Positions 49,270-58,744 of a stretch of 64,000 nt of DNA are shown in pieces. The translations under genes were made by a program, and so were the position numbers. Source of the stretch: JAJEAD01 sp965221555 (GTDB lineage: Bacteria > Pseudomonadota > Gammaproteobacteria > HK1). The notes under the pieces are model-generated. The model did no database searches. It worked only from the letters and a program-made list of their open reading frames with translations, and was not told where the DNA came from. The DNA lies in the NCBI GenBank assembly GCA_965221555.1, contig OZ244895.1, positions 1,922,001-1,986,000 of the forward strand, given 5' to 3'. Each line of letters begins with the position of its first letter. Within the stretch, counting starts at the first letter, position 1.

Positions 49270-50086
49270 GAGCGCCGCCGCGGGCGTCGACGAGAGCGAG
49301 AAGCTGCAAAAGGTCCTCGCGCGCGCCGGACTCGGGTCCCGGCGCGAGATCGAGGGCTGGATCGCCGAGGGACGGGTGAGCGTCGACGGCAGGCCGGCTT
49401 CGATCGGAGACCGCATCCGGGGCCGGGAGCAGGTCCGGGTGGACGGAAGACGCTTGCGGCTCCCGCGTGCAAGCGCTGCCTTGCGCGTATTGCGCTACCA
49501 CAAACCGGCCGGCGAGGTGTGTACGCGCCGCGACCCGCAGGACCGGCCCACGGTGTTCGCTCGCCTGCCCCGAATTGCCGCATCGCGGTGGGTCGCGGTA
49601 GGAAGGCTCGACCTCGACACCTCGGGGCTCCTGCTCTTCACCAACGACGGCGAGCTCGCCGGACGCCTCATGCACCCCTCCGCCGAGCTTCCCCGCGAAT
49701 ACGCGGTCCGAGTGCGTGGGGCGCTCGACGCGCAAGCGAGGCGGCGCCTGCTCCGGGGAGTGGTACTGGAAGACGGCATCGCCCGCTTCGACTCGATCGA
49801 AGATGCGGGCGGAAGCGGCGCGAATCGCTGGTACAAGGTGGTCCTCAAGGAAGGCCGCAACCGCGAGGTGCGGCGCCTGTGGGAATCCCAGGGAATGGCC
49901 GTCAGCCGCCTGATCCGGGTGGGATTCGGTCCGATCGCGCTGCCGCGGGGGCTCTCCCCGGGTCGATTCGAGTATCTCGGTCCCGGCGACAACGCGGCGT
50001 TGCTCGAAGCGGCAAGGAGGGGCTCGTCACGTCTGCGCCGGGATGCGAATCGGGCTAGAATGTCTACCGTACGCCGGGGCGATTAG
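49226..50086 (+). CDS. rluB: 23S rRNA pseudouridine(2605) synthase, RluB type
   Basis: 286 residues. The N-terminal S4 RNA-binding domain (EKLQKVLARAGLGSRREIEGWIAEGRVSVDG) precedes the pseudouridine synthase core with VGRLDLDTSGLLLFTNDGEL, carrying the catalytic Asp, and WYKVVLKEGRNREVRRLWESQG. RluE/RsuA would be shorter or differ in the basic tail; RluB fits best. The GTG start is 8 nt after GGGAGGG and lies within scpB. The last ten bases, including the TAG stop, are also the first ten bases of tRNA-Val. Confidence 0.92.
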   Translation: MSAGSKTRRTRHRAESAAAGVDESEKLQKVLARAGLGSRREIEGWIAEGRVSVDGRPASIGDRIRGREQVRVDGRRLRLPRASAALRVLRYHKPAGEVCTRRDPQDRPTVFARLPRIAASRWVAVGRLDLDTSGLLLFTNDGELAGRLMHPSAELPREYAVRVRGALDAQARRRLLRGVVLEDGIARFDSIEDAGGSGANRWYKVVLKEGRNREVRRLWESQGMAVSRLIRVGFGPIALPRGLSPGRFEYLGPGDNAALLEAARRGSSRLRRDANRARMSTVRRGD

Positions 50087-50151
50087 CTCAGTGGGAGAGC
50101 ACTGTCTTCACACGGCAGGGGTCGCTGGTTCGAACCCAGCATCGCCCACCA
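50077..50151 (+). tRNA. tRNA-Val(CAC)
   Basis: 75 nt with encoded CCA. Acceptor GGGCGAT/ATCGCCC, anticodon stem CTGTC/GGCAG with loop TTCACAC giving CAC (Val, GUG codons), T arm GCTGG-TTCGAAC-CCAGC. The 5' end overlaps the rluB stop by 10 nt. A TAGAAT -10-like box at 50056-50061 lies inside rluB, 16 nt upstream. Confidence 0.95.
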
Positions 50152-50217
50152 CCCCCACGCCGGGGGCGACGCGCTTCGCCCGCTCCGCGCCCGGCAATGT
50201 GATGGAGGTGTAGCGCC

Positions 50218-50694
50218 GTGGCCGATCCCCTCCGCCCTCCGCCCGTGAAGGTCAGGGTTGCGCTCGCGGGCGATGCGGCGACGCTCGCCGGATTCAACCG
50301 GGCGATGGCGCTCGAGACCGAGTCCAGAGTGCTCGAGACCGAGCACCTCATCCCCGGGGTGGAAGCGGTGCTGCACGATCCCGCGAATGGGTTCTTCGTG
50401 GTCGCGGACTCGGGGGGAGAGGTGGTCGGCGCACTGCTCATCACCTACGAGTGGAGCGATTGGCGCAACGGCCGGTTCTGGTGGATTCAGAGCGTCTATG
50501 TCCGTCCCGAACACCGCCGTCGCGGCATCTATCGCCGACTGCACGAGTTCGTTCGTGGCCGGGCGCGCGCCGCCGGGGACGTGGCGGGGTTTCGTCTCTA
50601 TGTCGAGCGCGAGAACGACGACGCGCAACGCACCTACACCGCACTCGGCATGCACGAGACCGCCTACCGCATGTACGAAGAGCGGCTGGACTGA
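50218..50694 (+). CDS. GNAT-family N-acetyltransferase
   Basis: 158 residues from a GTG with GGAGG SD. The acetyl-CoA-binding motif lies in IQSVYVRPEHRRRGIYRRLHEFV (RRRGIY in place of Q/RxxGxG/A), and the C-terminal strand-helix FRLYVERENDDAQRTYTALGMHETAYRMYEE is typical. FFVVADSGGEVVGALLITYEWSDWRNG is the central sheet. The substrate (amine, amino acid or protein N-terminus) cannot be told. It lies between tRNA-Val and norB, 33 nt before the latter. Confidence 0.88.
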   Translation: MADPLRPPPVKVRVALAGDAATLAGFNRAMALETESRVLETEHLIPGVEAVLHDPANGFFVVADSGGEVVGALLITYEWSDWRNGRFWWIQSVYVRPEHRRRGIYRRLHEFVRGRARAAGDVAGFRLYVERENDDAQRTYTALGMHETAYRMYEERLD

Positions 50695-50727
50695 GCCCGT
50701 AACTCCGATACTGATGGAGTCTGAACA

Positions 50728-53025
50728 GTGAACTACCGAGAAACCTTCACCATGCCGCGTCTCTGGCTAATGTTCACGGCCCTTCTCGTCGTGATGTTCG
50801 GTACGTTGCTGCTGGTCGGGGGTCGGGCGATCCAGATGGCTCCTCCCATGCCGGACCAGGTGGTCGAGTCAGGCGGTGGGGAGGTGATCTTCACCCTGGG
50901 CGACATCGAGCGCGGGCGCGACGTCTGGCGCCGTCTGGGCGGAATGGAGCTCGGGTCGATCTGGGGCCATGGTGGCTACCTGGCGCCGGACTGGACCGCG
51001 GACGTGTTGCACCGGGAGTCGGTCGCCATGCTCGACGCCGACGGCGCTTTCGACGGGTTGCCGGCCGCCGAGCAGGCGGCCCGTGTGGCCGCGCACGCCG
51101 CCGGAATCCGTGTCAACACCTACGACGAGGAGACGGGGACCATTGGCGTGAGTTCCGAGCGGGCGCGCGCGATCGAATCCGTCGTCAGTCACTACACGGC
51201 GCTGTTCGGCGGCACCGGTGACGATGCGGAGTCGGCGAAATTGCGCGAGGCGTACGCGATCCCGGAACAACCTCTCGGGCCCGGCCCGGATGACGACGTC
51301 AGGGCGCTGGTGGCCTGGTGGTGGTGGACCTCCTGGGCGGCCTCCACGCTTCGCCCGGACGACACGGTGACCTACACCAGCAACTGGCCGCACGAACCGC
51401 TGGTGGGCAACGAGCCGAGCGCTTCAACCTTCATCTGGTCGTTCATTTCGGTGGTTCTGCTGATCGCCGGCATCGGGGCGCTGTGCTGGTTCTTCCTGCG
51501 CGAACGCGACGAATGGCAGCGGGATCAGGAACCGCAGGAGGGGTACCCGGAGCACAACCCCGTCGAATCGGTGCGGCCTACCGCCTCCATGCTCGGCGTC
51601 GTGAAATACATATGGATCGTGGCCCTGCTGCTCGGGCTGCAGATCTTGCTCGGGGCGATTACCGCGCACTACGCGGTGGAGGGTCAGGACTTCTACGGGT
51701 TGCCGCTGTCGGAGATCGCGCCCTATGCCCTGACGCGCACGTGGCATATCCAGCTCGCCGTTCTCTGGATCGTCACCGCCTGGCTGGGCGCCGGTCTCTA
51801 CCTGGCGCCCATGATCTCGGGAACCGAACCGCGAATGCAGCGCCTTGGCGTAGACGTGCTCTGGGCCGCCCTGGTGTTCGCCGTGGTGGGCTCGCTGGCC
51901 GGGCAATGGTTGACGCTGACGGGCCGCCTCACCGATCCGGACCTGGTCTACTGGTTCGGCCACCAGGGCTACGAGTTCCTCGACATGGGTCGCTTCTGGC
52001 AGATCCTGATCTTCGCCGGCTTGCTGATCTGGCTCGTGCTGATGTCGCGGTGCCTGGTGCCGGCGATTCGGTTGCGGCGCGCGGACCGCCAGCTTCTGAT
52101 CCTGCTGTTGTTCTCATCCGCCGGAATTGGACTGCTGTTCGGCGCGGGATTCTTCTACGGGCGCGACGCCCACCTGACGGTGGCCGAATACTGGCGCTGG
52201 TGGGTCGTGCACCTGTGGGTCGAGGGTCTCTTCGAGGTGTTCGCCACCGCCTGGGTCGCCTGGGCGTTCGTGCACATGCGCCTGCTGCGCGCCTCCGCGG
52301 CGGCCGTCTATGTGATGTTCTCCGCCATGATTTTCCTCGGCGGCGGCGTGTTGGGCACGTTCCATCACCTGTATTTTTCCGGTACGCCCGAATCGGTGCT
52401 GGCGCTGGGCGCGGTGTTCTCGGCCTTGGAAGTTGTTCCGCTGGCGCTGATCGCGTTCGAGGCGCACGATCACTGGAAGGCCGAACGGCATGCCGAGTGG
52501 GTCCACCGCTATCGCATGCCTCTGATGTTCTTTCTCGCGGTCGCGTTCTGGAATCTGGTTGGCGCGGGCGTGCTCGGGTTCCTGATAAACCCGCCGCTGG
52601 CGTTGTATTACCTTCAGGGCCTGATGACCACTCCGGCCCACGGGCACGCGGCCCTGTTCGGGGTGTACGGAATGCTCGGCATTGGATTGCTGCTGCTGTG
52701 CCGCCGCGACTTGCCGCGGGCGGCCGGGGCGTGGTCGGAACGAACCCTCAAGTGGGTCTTCTGGCTATTCAACGGCGGACTTGCCCTCATGGTGTTCGGA
52801 TCGTTGCTGCCCCAGGGCATCGTGCAGGCTTTGGTGTCCTTCGATCAGAGCTACTGGCATGCCAGGGCGCCGGAGTTGATTCACTCGCCGCTCATGGAAA
52901 CGCTGGTGTGGTTGCGCGTGCCGGGTGACATCCTGTTTGCCGGCGGCGCGGTATTGCTGATCGTCTTCCTGGCCAGGCTGGAATGGGGCGGTCGACGCAC
53001 ACCGGGCCCGCAATCATCAGAGTGA
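50728..53025 (+). CDS. norB: Quinol-dependent nitric oxide reductase (qNOR)
   Basis: Single-subunit enzyme reducing NO to N2O in the inner membrane. 765 residues, about 14 membrane helices. Residues 40-230 form the extracytoplasmic cytochrome-c-like/quinol region fused to the catalytic subunit (GRDVWRRLGGMELGSIWGHGGYLAPDW). Metal ligands: RTWHIQLAVLW, WWVVHLWVEGLFEVFA, GTFHHLYFSG (HH of the FeB site) and AHGHAALFGVYG. No norC, norD or NorR gene is nearby, so it acts alone, probably for NO detoxification rather than full denitrification. GTG start with TGGAG SD. Confidence 0.95.
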   Translation: MNYRETFTMPRLWLMFTALLVVMFGTLLLVGGRAIQMAPPMPDQVVESGGGEVIFTLGDIERGRDVWRRLGGMELGSIWGHGGYLAPDWTADVLHRESVAMLDADGAFDGLPAAEQAARVAAHAAGIRVNTYDEETGTIGVSSERARAIESVVSHYTALFGGTGDDAESAKLREAYAIPEQPLGPGPDDDVRALVAWWWWTSWAASTLRPDDTVTYTSNWPHEPLVGNEPSASTFIWSFISVVLLIAGIGALCWFFLRERDEWQRDQEPQEGYPEHNPVESVRPTASMLGVVKYIWIVALLLGLQILLGAITAHYAVEGQDFYGLPLSEIAPYALTRTWHIQLAVLWIVTAWLGAGLYLAPMISGTEPRMQRLGVDVLWAALVFAVVGSLAGQWLTLTGRLTDPDLVYWFGHQGYEFLDMGRFWQILIFAGLLIWLVLMSRCLVPAIRLRRADRQLLILLLFSSAGIGLLFGAGFFYGRDAHLTVAEYWRWWVVHLWVEGLFEVFATAWVAWAFVHMRLLRASAAAVYVMFSAMIFLGGGVLGTFHHLYFSGTPESVLALGAVFSALEVVPLALIAFEAHDHWKAERHAEWVHRYRMPLMFFLAVAFWNLVGAGVLGFLINPPLALYYLQGLMTTPAHGHAALFGVYGMLGIGLLLLCRRDLPRAAGAWSERTLKWVFWLFNGGLALMVFGSLLPQGIVQALVSFDQSYWHARAPELIHSPLMETLVWLRVPGDILFAGGAVLLIVFLARLEWGGRRTPGPQSSE

Positions 53026-53076
53026 GACAGTCGCCTTTTTTACCCGCAATCCAGCGGGAACCTGGAGGAGGACACG

Positions 53077-55035
53077 ATGACAAACAGAAGAAAGCATGAA
53101 GATTCAATGAGTTCGGGCCTTCACGACGGGACGGCTTCCGCGCACGCCGACCAGCCGAAGTTCGTGGACGTACTGAACGCGCGTCTTTCACGACGAGACG
53201 TGCTCCGTGCCGGGTCGGCGGCATCGGTGGCGGCGTTTGGCGCCACCGGCTCTTTTTTCAGTCCGTCGGCCGTCGCGGGCACGGCCAGTACGCTCACATT
53301 TCGGGAAGTCAAGCGGGCCTATGATGAAACCCACCACGTCGCCCCCGGATACAGCACCCGCACGCTGATTCGCTGGGGTGATCCCATTGTGCCCGGTGCA
53401 CCGGCCTTCGATCCGCACAACCAGTCGGCGCAATCGCAGTCCATGCAGTTCGGTTACAACTGTGACTTCGTCGCGTTCCTGCCGTTGCCGCTTGGCTCTG
53501 GCAACTCGGAGCATGGCCTTCTGTGTGTCAACAACGAATATGCTTCGCCCCATATCATGTTTCCCGATTGGATTGGGGAGGCCTGGTCCAAGAGTCCGGA
53601 CTTGAGCAAGGAGCAGGTTGATACCCTGATGGCTTCGGTCGGCCATTCGGTGGTCGAGATAAAGAAGTTTGACGGGGAGTGGCACACGGTCGCGGATTCA
53701 CACTACAACCGGCGCATCACCCTCTTCACCGAGATGGAGCTTAGCGGCCCGGCTGCCGGTCATCCCATGCTCAGGACATCGGCGGATCCCTCGGGCACCA
53801 AGCCCGTCGGCACCCACACCAATTGCAGTGGCGGCGTCACTCCGTGGGGCACGGTGCTGACCTGCGAGGAATGGGCCTACTACGACTTTGGCGGTGATCC
53901 GGAGAACACTGACCAGGCGGAAAGCCTGAAACGCTACGGGGCTAGCGGCCGGGACGGGTTGGGTTTCGCCCGCCACCATTCCCGTTTCAACGTTGAAAAG
54001 GAACCCAATGAGCTGAACCGGTTTCAATGGACGGTGGAGATCGATCCCTACGATCCGCAATCGGTTCCGAAAAAGCGCACCGCCCTCGGGCGTTTCGGCC
54101 GCGAAGGTTCGCAAACTGTCCTGAGCTCGGACGGGCGCCTCGTCGTGTATTCGGGGGACGACGCACGATTCGAATACCTCTTCCGCTTCGTATCGCGAGA
54201 CAAGGTGGATCTGAACGACCGGGCGGCAAACCAGGATCTCCTGGACCACGGGGTGCTCTCGGTCGCCCGCTTCGACGAAGACGGCACGCTTGAGTGGCTG
54301 CCACTGGTGCACGGCGAGGGTCCGCTCAATGCCGCGAACGGCTTTGCCGATCAGGGTGAGGTGTTGATCAAGGCCCGGCAGGCGGCCGACGCCCTCGGCG
54401 CCACGACGATGGACCGGCCCGAGGATTTCGAGGTGAATCCAGTCACCGGTCGCGTATATGCCGTGATGACCAAGAACAAGAATCGCAAGGAGGAAACGCT
54501 CAATGTCGTCAATACTCGGGCGAACAACCGTCAGGGACACATCATCGAACTGATTCCGCCGGGTGAGGGTCCCACTGTCGATCACGGCGCGGAGCGATTC
54601 CAGTGGGACATGCTCGTGCTCTGCGGGGATCCCGGGCAGCCCGAGCAAGGGGCCACCTTCCATCCTGATACGACGGGGAACGGGTGGTTTTCCACTCCGG
54701 ACAACATCGCTTTCGATCCGAAGGGTCGATTGTGGATAGGCACCGACGGCATGAACAGCCTCGACATGGCCGATGGTGTCTACGCAATGGACCTGGAGGG
54801 AGCGGCGCGAGGCTTGCCGAAGGCGCTCTTCCTCGCTCCATTCGGAGCGGAGTGCACGGGACCGTGTTTCACGCCGGACGGAAAAACCCTGTTCGTGGCG
54901 ATTCAGCACCCGGGCGAAGATTCGGAGAATGCGGATAACTTCACCACCCGGTGGCCGGATTTCAACGATGACGTTCCCCCTCGGCCTTCCGTGGTCGTGA
55001 TCACTCACGACGGGGGTGACGTGATCGGCGCATAG
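53077..55035 (+). CDS. PhoX-family alkaline phosphatase, Tat-exported
   Basis: 652 residues. The N-terminal 40 residues precede SRRDVLRAGSAASVAAFGATG, a twin-arginine signal that is unusually far from the start. The PhoX beta-propeller then follows with NCDFVAFLPLP, LCVNNEYASPHIMFP, TNCSGGVTPWGTVLTCEEW, FNVEKEPNELNRFQWTVEIDP, FDPKGRLWIGTDG and GAECTGPCFTPDGKTLFVAIQHPGE. PhoX enzymes are Ca2+/Fe3+-dependent phosphatases releasing phosphate from organic esters in the periplasm. SD GGAGGAGG. No Pho box was looked for successfully. A 15-bp hairpin follows the gene. Confidence 0.92.
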   Translation: MTNRRKHEDSMSSGLHDGTASAHADQPKFVDVLNARLSRRDVLRAGSAASVAAFGATGSFFSPSAVAGTASTLTFREVKRAYDETHHVAPGYSTRTLIRWGDPIVPGAPAFDPHNQSAQSQSMQFGYNCDFVAFLPLPLGSGNSEHGLLCVNNEYASPHIMFPDWIGEAWSKSPDLSKEQVDTLMASVGHSVVEIKKFDGEWHTVADSHYNRRITLFTEMELSGPAAGHPMLRTSADPSGTKPVGTHTNCSGGVTPWGTVLTCEEWAYYDFGGDPENTDQAESLKRYGASGRDGLGFARHHSRFNVEKEPNELNRFQWTVEIDPYDPQSVPKKRTALGRFGREGSQTVLSSDGRLVVYSGDDARFEYLFRFVSRDKVDLNDRAANQDLLDHGVLSVARFDEDGTLEWLPLVHGEGPLNAANGFADQGEVLIKARQAADALGATTMDRPEDFEVNPVTGRVYAVMTKNKNRKEETLNVVNTRANNRQGHIIELIPPGEGPTVDHGAERFQWDMLVLCGDPGQPEQGATFHPDTTGNGWFSTPDNIAFDPKGRLWIGTDGMNSLDMADGVYAMDLEGAARGLPKALFLAPFGAECTGPCFTPDGKTLFVAIQHPGEDSENADNFTTRWPDFNDDVPPRPSVVVITHDGGDVIGA

Positions 55036-55338
55036 CCCGGATCCGAAGTGCCTGGATCACCGGCCGATGAAACATCCATCGGCCGGTGATCGCTGTACGA
55101 GGACTGCCGCCGGCCGGTGGACACCTTCGTGGCGGGTTCCTCGCGATTCCGTTCACGCACCTGCGCAACGTGCAGGTGGTGGAGGCGATCGTTTTGCGGG
55201 TCGGTGGACGAAGCCGCACGGACAGCTCACGTACGGCGCCGATCCGGTCTTCGATCTCCCCGTCACGGTAGAAGCAGGGCTGGAGGCGCCACACCCATCA
55301 GTGAAGGTCCCGCTCTCGATACGTAGAATCGGCGCGCC
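55036..55338. other. Intergenic region after the PhoX gene
   Basis: About 300 bases. It holds the terminator-like hairpin at 55055-55091 and a TAGAAT box (55324-55329) 10 nt before the urocanase-like ATG; no gene was found between. A short minus-strand open frame (55001-55294) overlaps the PhoX end and has no recognised motif. Confidence 0.45.
55055..55091 (+). terminator. Strong hairpin after the PhoX gene
   Basis: GATCACCGGCCGATG and CATCGGCCGGTGATC form a perfect 15-bp stem with a 7-nt loop (AAACATC), 20 nt after the stop. No T-run follows; it is a likely transcript end or 3' stabiliser. Confidence 0.65.
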
Positions 55339-57033
55339 ATGAACGCATCGCCACCGAACCGCATCGTCGCCCAGCGCGGAGACACCCTGCGCTGCAAGGG
55401 ATGGAGGCAGGAGACCATCCTGCGCATGCTCGAGAACAACCTCGAGAACGGGCAGGACCCCTCACGCCTCATCGTCTACGGCGGCATCGCCCGAGCGGCG
55501 CGGAACTGGGAGAGCTACCACGCGATCGTTCGAAGCCTGAAAGAGCTCGAGAACGACGAGACGCTGGTGATCCAGGCCGGCATGCCGGTGGCGGTGTTTC
55601 GCACCCACCGTCTGGCGCCCCGGGTGGTGATGGGACTCGGCAACGTCATCAACGCGAACTGGCCCGACTTCTACGAGTTGATGGACCGCAATCTCACCAC
55701 CTTCTCGTCCTACACGGCGGGGCCATGGGAGTACATCGGCAGCCAGGGCGTCGTCGAGGGCACCTTCGAGACCCTCGCATGCATCGCCGATGAGCAGTTC
55801 GGCGGAGACCTTCGGGGAAGAGTCTTCTTCAGCGGCGGACTGGGGGGCATGGGCCGCTCTCAGCCCCGGGCGATGACCATGCACGGCGGGGTGTCGCTCA
55901 CCGTGGAGGTGCGCAAGGAGGTGGTCGCGCGCTGCCTCGAGCAGGGCTGGGTGGACGTCGAGGCCCGGATGCTTGAAGACGCGATCAAGATGGCGGACGA
56001 AGCGTCGAGGACGGGAGAGCCGCTCGCCATCGCGCTCTGCGCCAACATGGTCGAGGCCTGCGAGGATGCGCTGCGGATGCGGTGGATTCCCGAAATCGTC
56101 ACCGAGATGTGTCCCTTCCACGATCCCTTCGCGGTCGTGCCCTGCGATCTCTCGCCCGCCGAGGCCGATGCCCTGCGCGAGCGTTCACGGCCGGCGTATC
56201 TGGAACGTTCCCGGGCGAGCATCGTGCGAATGGTCCGGGCGATGAACCGATTTCTCGATGCCGGGGCCCAGGTCTTCGAGTACGGGACCTTCGTGCGAAA
56301 GGAGGCGGTCGATGCGGGAATGCCTCGCGAAGAGGCGTTTCGCTATCCCGGCTTCGTGTCCCGCTACTGGCGCCCCCACCTGTTCGAGAAAGGGCGGGGG
56401 GCTTTCCGGTGGACCTGCATCTCCGGCGCCGTCGAGGATCGGGATCGCCTCGACCGGCTGGCGCTCGAGCTCTTTCCCGACTGCCCGGTAACGAATCGCT
56501 GGATTCCGCTTGCCCGCGAACACCTGCCGATCGAGGGTCTGCCGGCGCGCGTCTGCTTTCTCGGATTCGGACAGCGCAAGCGCTTCGGGCTCGCGACGAA
56601 CGACCTGATACGCAGTGGAGAGGTCTCGGGACCGGTGGCCTTCTCCCGCGACAATCTCGATCCGGGCGCGATCGCCAATCCGGCGATGGAGACCGAGAAC
56701 ATGAAGGACGGCTCCGACGCCATCGCGGACTGGCCCTTCATCAACGCGCTGCTGAACACGGCGGCGATGGCGGATCTGGTCTCGATCCAGTCGAACGGCA
56801 CGATGGGGGTCTCCCACCACACCGGGTGTACGATCATCGCCGACGGCAGCGAGGAGGCCGCACTGCGCCTGGAAGCCGCCCTTACCACGGACGTGGGGAT
56901 CGGTATCGTGCGCTACGCCCAGTCGGGCTACGAGAACGCGCGGCGGGTGGCCGATGGAGAGGATCCGCTCACCCGGGACTCGATCAAGGTGCCCCTCTGG
57001 TGGTCGCCGGACGCGGATACCGGAGCGAAGTGA
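55339..57033 (+). CDS. Divergent urocanate hydratase-family enzyme
   Basis: 564 residues with the urocanase fold: CKGWRQETILRMLENNLENG, VYGGIARAARNWESYHAIVRSL, VFRTHRLAPRVVMGLGNVI, TAGPWEYIGSQGVVEGTFET, FSGGLGGMGRSQPRAMTMHGGV, LPARVC (the Cys of the active site), and TENMKDGSDAIADWPFINALLNTAA. In classical HutU the segment after this is HHGGGVGxGxSxHAG; here it is SNGTMGVSHHTG, so the NAD/substrate loop differs. No hutH, hutI or hutG accompanies it. It may act on a modified urocanate such as a thio- or methyl-derivative. It is followed by gltX after 130 nt. Confidence 0.82.
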   Translation: MNASPPNRIVAQRGDTLRCKGWRQETILRMLENNLENGQDPSRLIVYGGIARAARNWESYHAIVRSLKELENDETLVIQAGMPVAVFRTHRLAPRVVMGLGNVINANWPDFYELMDRNLTTFSSYTAGPWEYIGSQGVVEGTFETLACIADEQFGGDLRGRVFFSGGLGGMGRSQPRAMTMHGGVSLTVEVRKEVVARCLEQGWVDVEARMLEDAIKMADEASRTGEPLAIALCANMVEACEDALRMRWIPEIVTEMCPFHDPFAVVPCDLSPAEADALRERSRPAYLERSRASIVRMVRAMNRFLDAGAQVFEYGTFVRKEAVDAGMPREEAFRYPGFVSRYWRPHLFEKGRGAFRWTCISGAVEDRDRLDRLALELFPDCPVTNRWIPLAREHLPIEGLPARVCFLGFGQRKRFGLATNDLIRSGEVSGPVAFSRDNLDPGAIANPAMETENMKDGSDAIADWPFINALLNTAAMADLVSIQSNGTMGVSHHTGCTIIADGSEEAALRLEAALTTDVGIGIVRYAQSGYENARRVADGEDPLTRDSIKVPLWWSPDADTGAK

Positions 57034-57163
57034 CACGTATGCAATGCACACCGTCCATCGCCGAGAGCCGCGAGCGGGCGGCGCGCGGTGTGCGGGATCC
57101 GCGATCCTCCGGACGCACCGCCGTGGGCTCGCACCCGTCGAGGCCGCGGGGCGGGAGGCGTCG

Positions 57164-58582
57164 ATGAGGGTGCGTACCCGCTTCGCGCCGAGTCCGACCG
57201 GGGATCTGCATATCGGTGGCGCGCGCACCGCGCTCTTCTGCTGGCTCTACGCGCGGCGTTTCGGCGGGAGCTTCGTGCTGCGCATCGAGGACACCGACCG
57301 GGCGCGCTCCACCGAAGCCTCGGTCTCCACCATCGTCGACGGGCTCTCCTGGCTCGGGCTCCACTGGGACGAAGGACCCGTCTTCCAGAGCGATCGATTC
57401 GCGCGCTACCGGGAGCAGATCCGGACCCTTCTCTCCCGGGGTGACGCTTACCGCTGCTACTGCGCCCGTGAGCGCCTGGAGACGCTGCGCGAGGCGCAGC
57501 GGGCGAGGGGAGAGAAGCCCCGCTACGACGGCCACTGTCGGGACCGGGTCGCGCCGCCTCGGGACGCCGAGACGCCTTCGGTGGTCAGGTTCCGCAATCC
57601 TCTCGCGGGCGAGGTAGTGGTGGAGGACGCGATCAAGGGGCGCATCGTCTTCGCCAATGCGGAGCTCGATGATCTGATAATCGCGCGCTCCGATGGAACG
57701 CCGACCTACAACTTCACGGTGGTGGTCGACGACATGGATCTGGAAATCAGCCATGTCATCCGCGGAGACGACCACGTCAACAACACTCCGCGCCAGATCA
57801 ATCTGCTGCGCGCCCTCGGCGGCGAGGCGCCGGTGTACGCGCACTTGCCCATGATCCTCGCTCCGGACGGAAAGCGCATGTCGAAGCGCGAGGGCGCGCA
57901 AGGGGTGACGGCATTCCGCGATGCCGGCTTCCTGCCCGATGCCCTCGTCAACTACCTCGCGCGACTCGGATGGTCGCATGGCGATCAGGAGGTGTTCTCC
58001 CGCGACGAACTGATTCGTCTCTTCGACATCGCGGACGTCAACCGGGCCGCCGCGGTCTTCGACCATGAGAAGCTCACCTGGCTGAATCAGCACTACATCC
58101 AGGGCGCGGACGCGCAGAGTCTCCGTGAGCCGCTGCGCCAGGCCCTGGAACGCATCGGAGCAAGTACCGCCGAGGGTCCGGATCTCGACGCCGTCATCGA
58201 AGTGCAGAGAGACCGGGCGCGCACCGTGGCGGAGATGGCCGAGAAGAGCCTGTTCGCCTATCGCGACTTCGATGCCTACGACGAAGGGGCGGCGAAGAAG
58301 CACCTGCGCCCGGTCGCGCTCGAACCCCTGCTCGCGGTGCGCGAGCGCCTCGCCGCGCTCGGGGCCTGGGATGCGGAGCCTCTGCATGCCGCGGTGGCGA
58401 GTAGCGCCGAGGCCCTCGACCTCAAGCTCGGTCGGCTCGCGCAGCCCCTGCGGGTCGCGCTCACCGGTAGCGCCATGTCCCCCTCCATCGAGAAGACCCT
58501 GCTGCTCGTCGGCCGCGACCGCAGCCTCGTACGTATCGACGCCGCCTGTGCCCATGTGCGGGCCCGGGCGGCGCTTTCTTGA
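57164..58582 (+). CDS. gltX: Glutamyl-tRNA synthetase
   Basis: Charges tRNA-Glu, one gene of which lies 163 nt downstream. 472 residues. Class I signatures: TRFAPSPTGDLHIGGARTALF (HIGG form of HIGH) and KRMSKREGAQGV (KMSKS equivalent with Arg). Between them are YCCYCARERL-like YRCYCARERLETLRE and FNFTVVVDDMDLEISHVIRGDDHVNNTPRQ; the C-terminal domain is the helical anticodon-binding cage. The ATG at 57164 is preceded by GGGAGG. The stop codon overlaps the promoter of tRNA-Ala. Confidence 0.96.
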   Translation: MRVRTRFAPSPTGDLHIGGARTALFCWLYARRFGGSFVLRIEDTDRARSTEASVSTIVDGLSWLGLHWDEGPVFQSDRFARYREQIRTLLSRGDAYRCYCARERLETLREAQRARGEKPRYDGHCRDRVAPPRDAETPSVVRFRNPLAGEVVVEDAIKGRIVFANAELDDLIIARSDGTPTYNFTVVVDDMDLEISHVIRGDDHVNNTPRQINLLRALGGEAPVYAHLPMILAPDGKRMSKREGAQGVTAFRDAGFLPDALVNYLARLGWSHGDQEVFSRDELIRLFDIADVNRAAAVFDHEKLTWLNQHYIQGADAQSLREPLRQALERIGASTAEGPDLDAVIEVQRDRARTVAEMAEKSLFAYRDFDAYDEGAAKKHLRPVALEPLLAVRERLAALGAWDAEPLHAAVASSAEALDLKLGRLAQPLRVALTGSAMSPSIEKTLLLVGRDRSLVRIDAACAHVRARAALS

Positions 58583-58608
58583 CAGACGCGCGCAGGCTCC
58601 CCTAGAGT
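58579..58608 (+). promoter_or_regulatory. Sigma70 promoter of tRNA-Ala(-Glu)
   Basis: Perfect TTGACA (58579-58584) across the gltX stop codon, 18-bp spacer, TAGAGT (58603-58608, 4/6 or better), then a GC-rich discriminator (GCCGCGC) and the tRNA 12 nt later. The GC discriminator is typical of stringently controlled stable RNA promoters, which fits the DksA encoded in the window. Confidence 0.75.
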
Positions 58609-58620
58609 GCCGCGCTCCGC

Positions 58621-58696
<76 letters not shown>

Positions 58697-58744
58697 GCCC
58701 ACTGAAGCCCACCGGCACCGGCTCAGGCCTCCTCCGAGCACGCC

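Noticed and set aside
55001..55294. Minus-strand frame after the PhoX gene as a gene
   Set aside because: It overlaps the PhoX 3' end and its hairpin, has no SD and no recognised domain.
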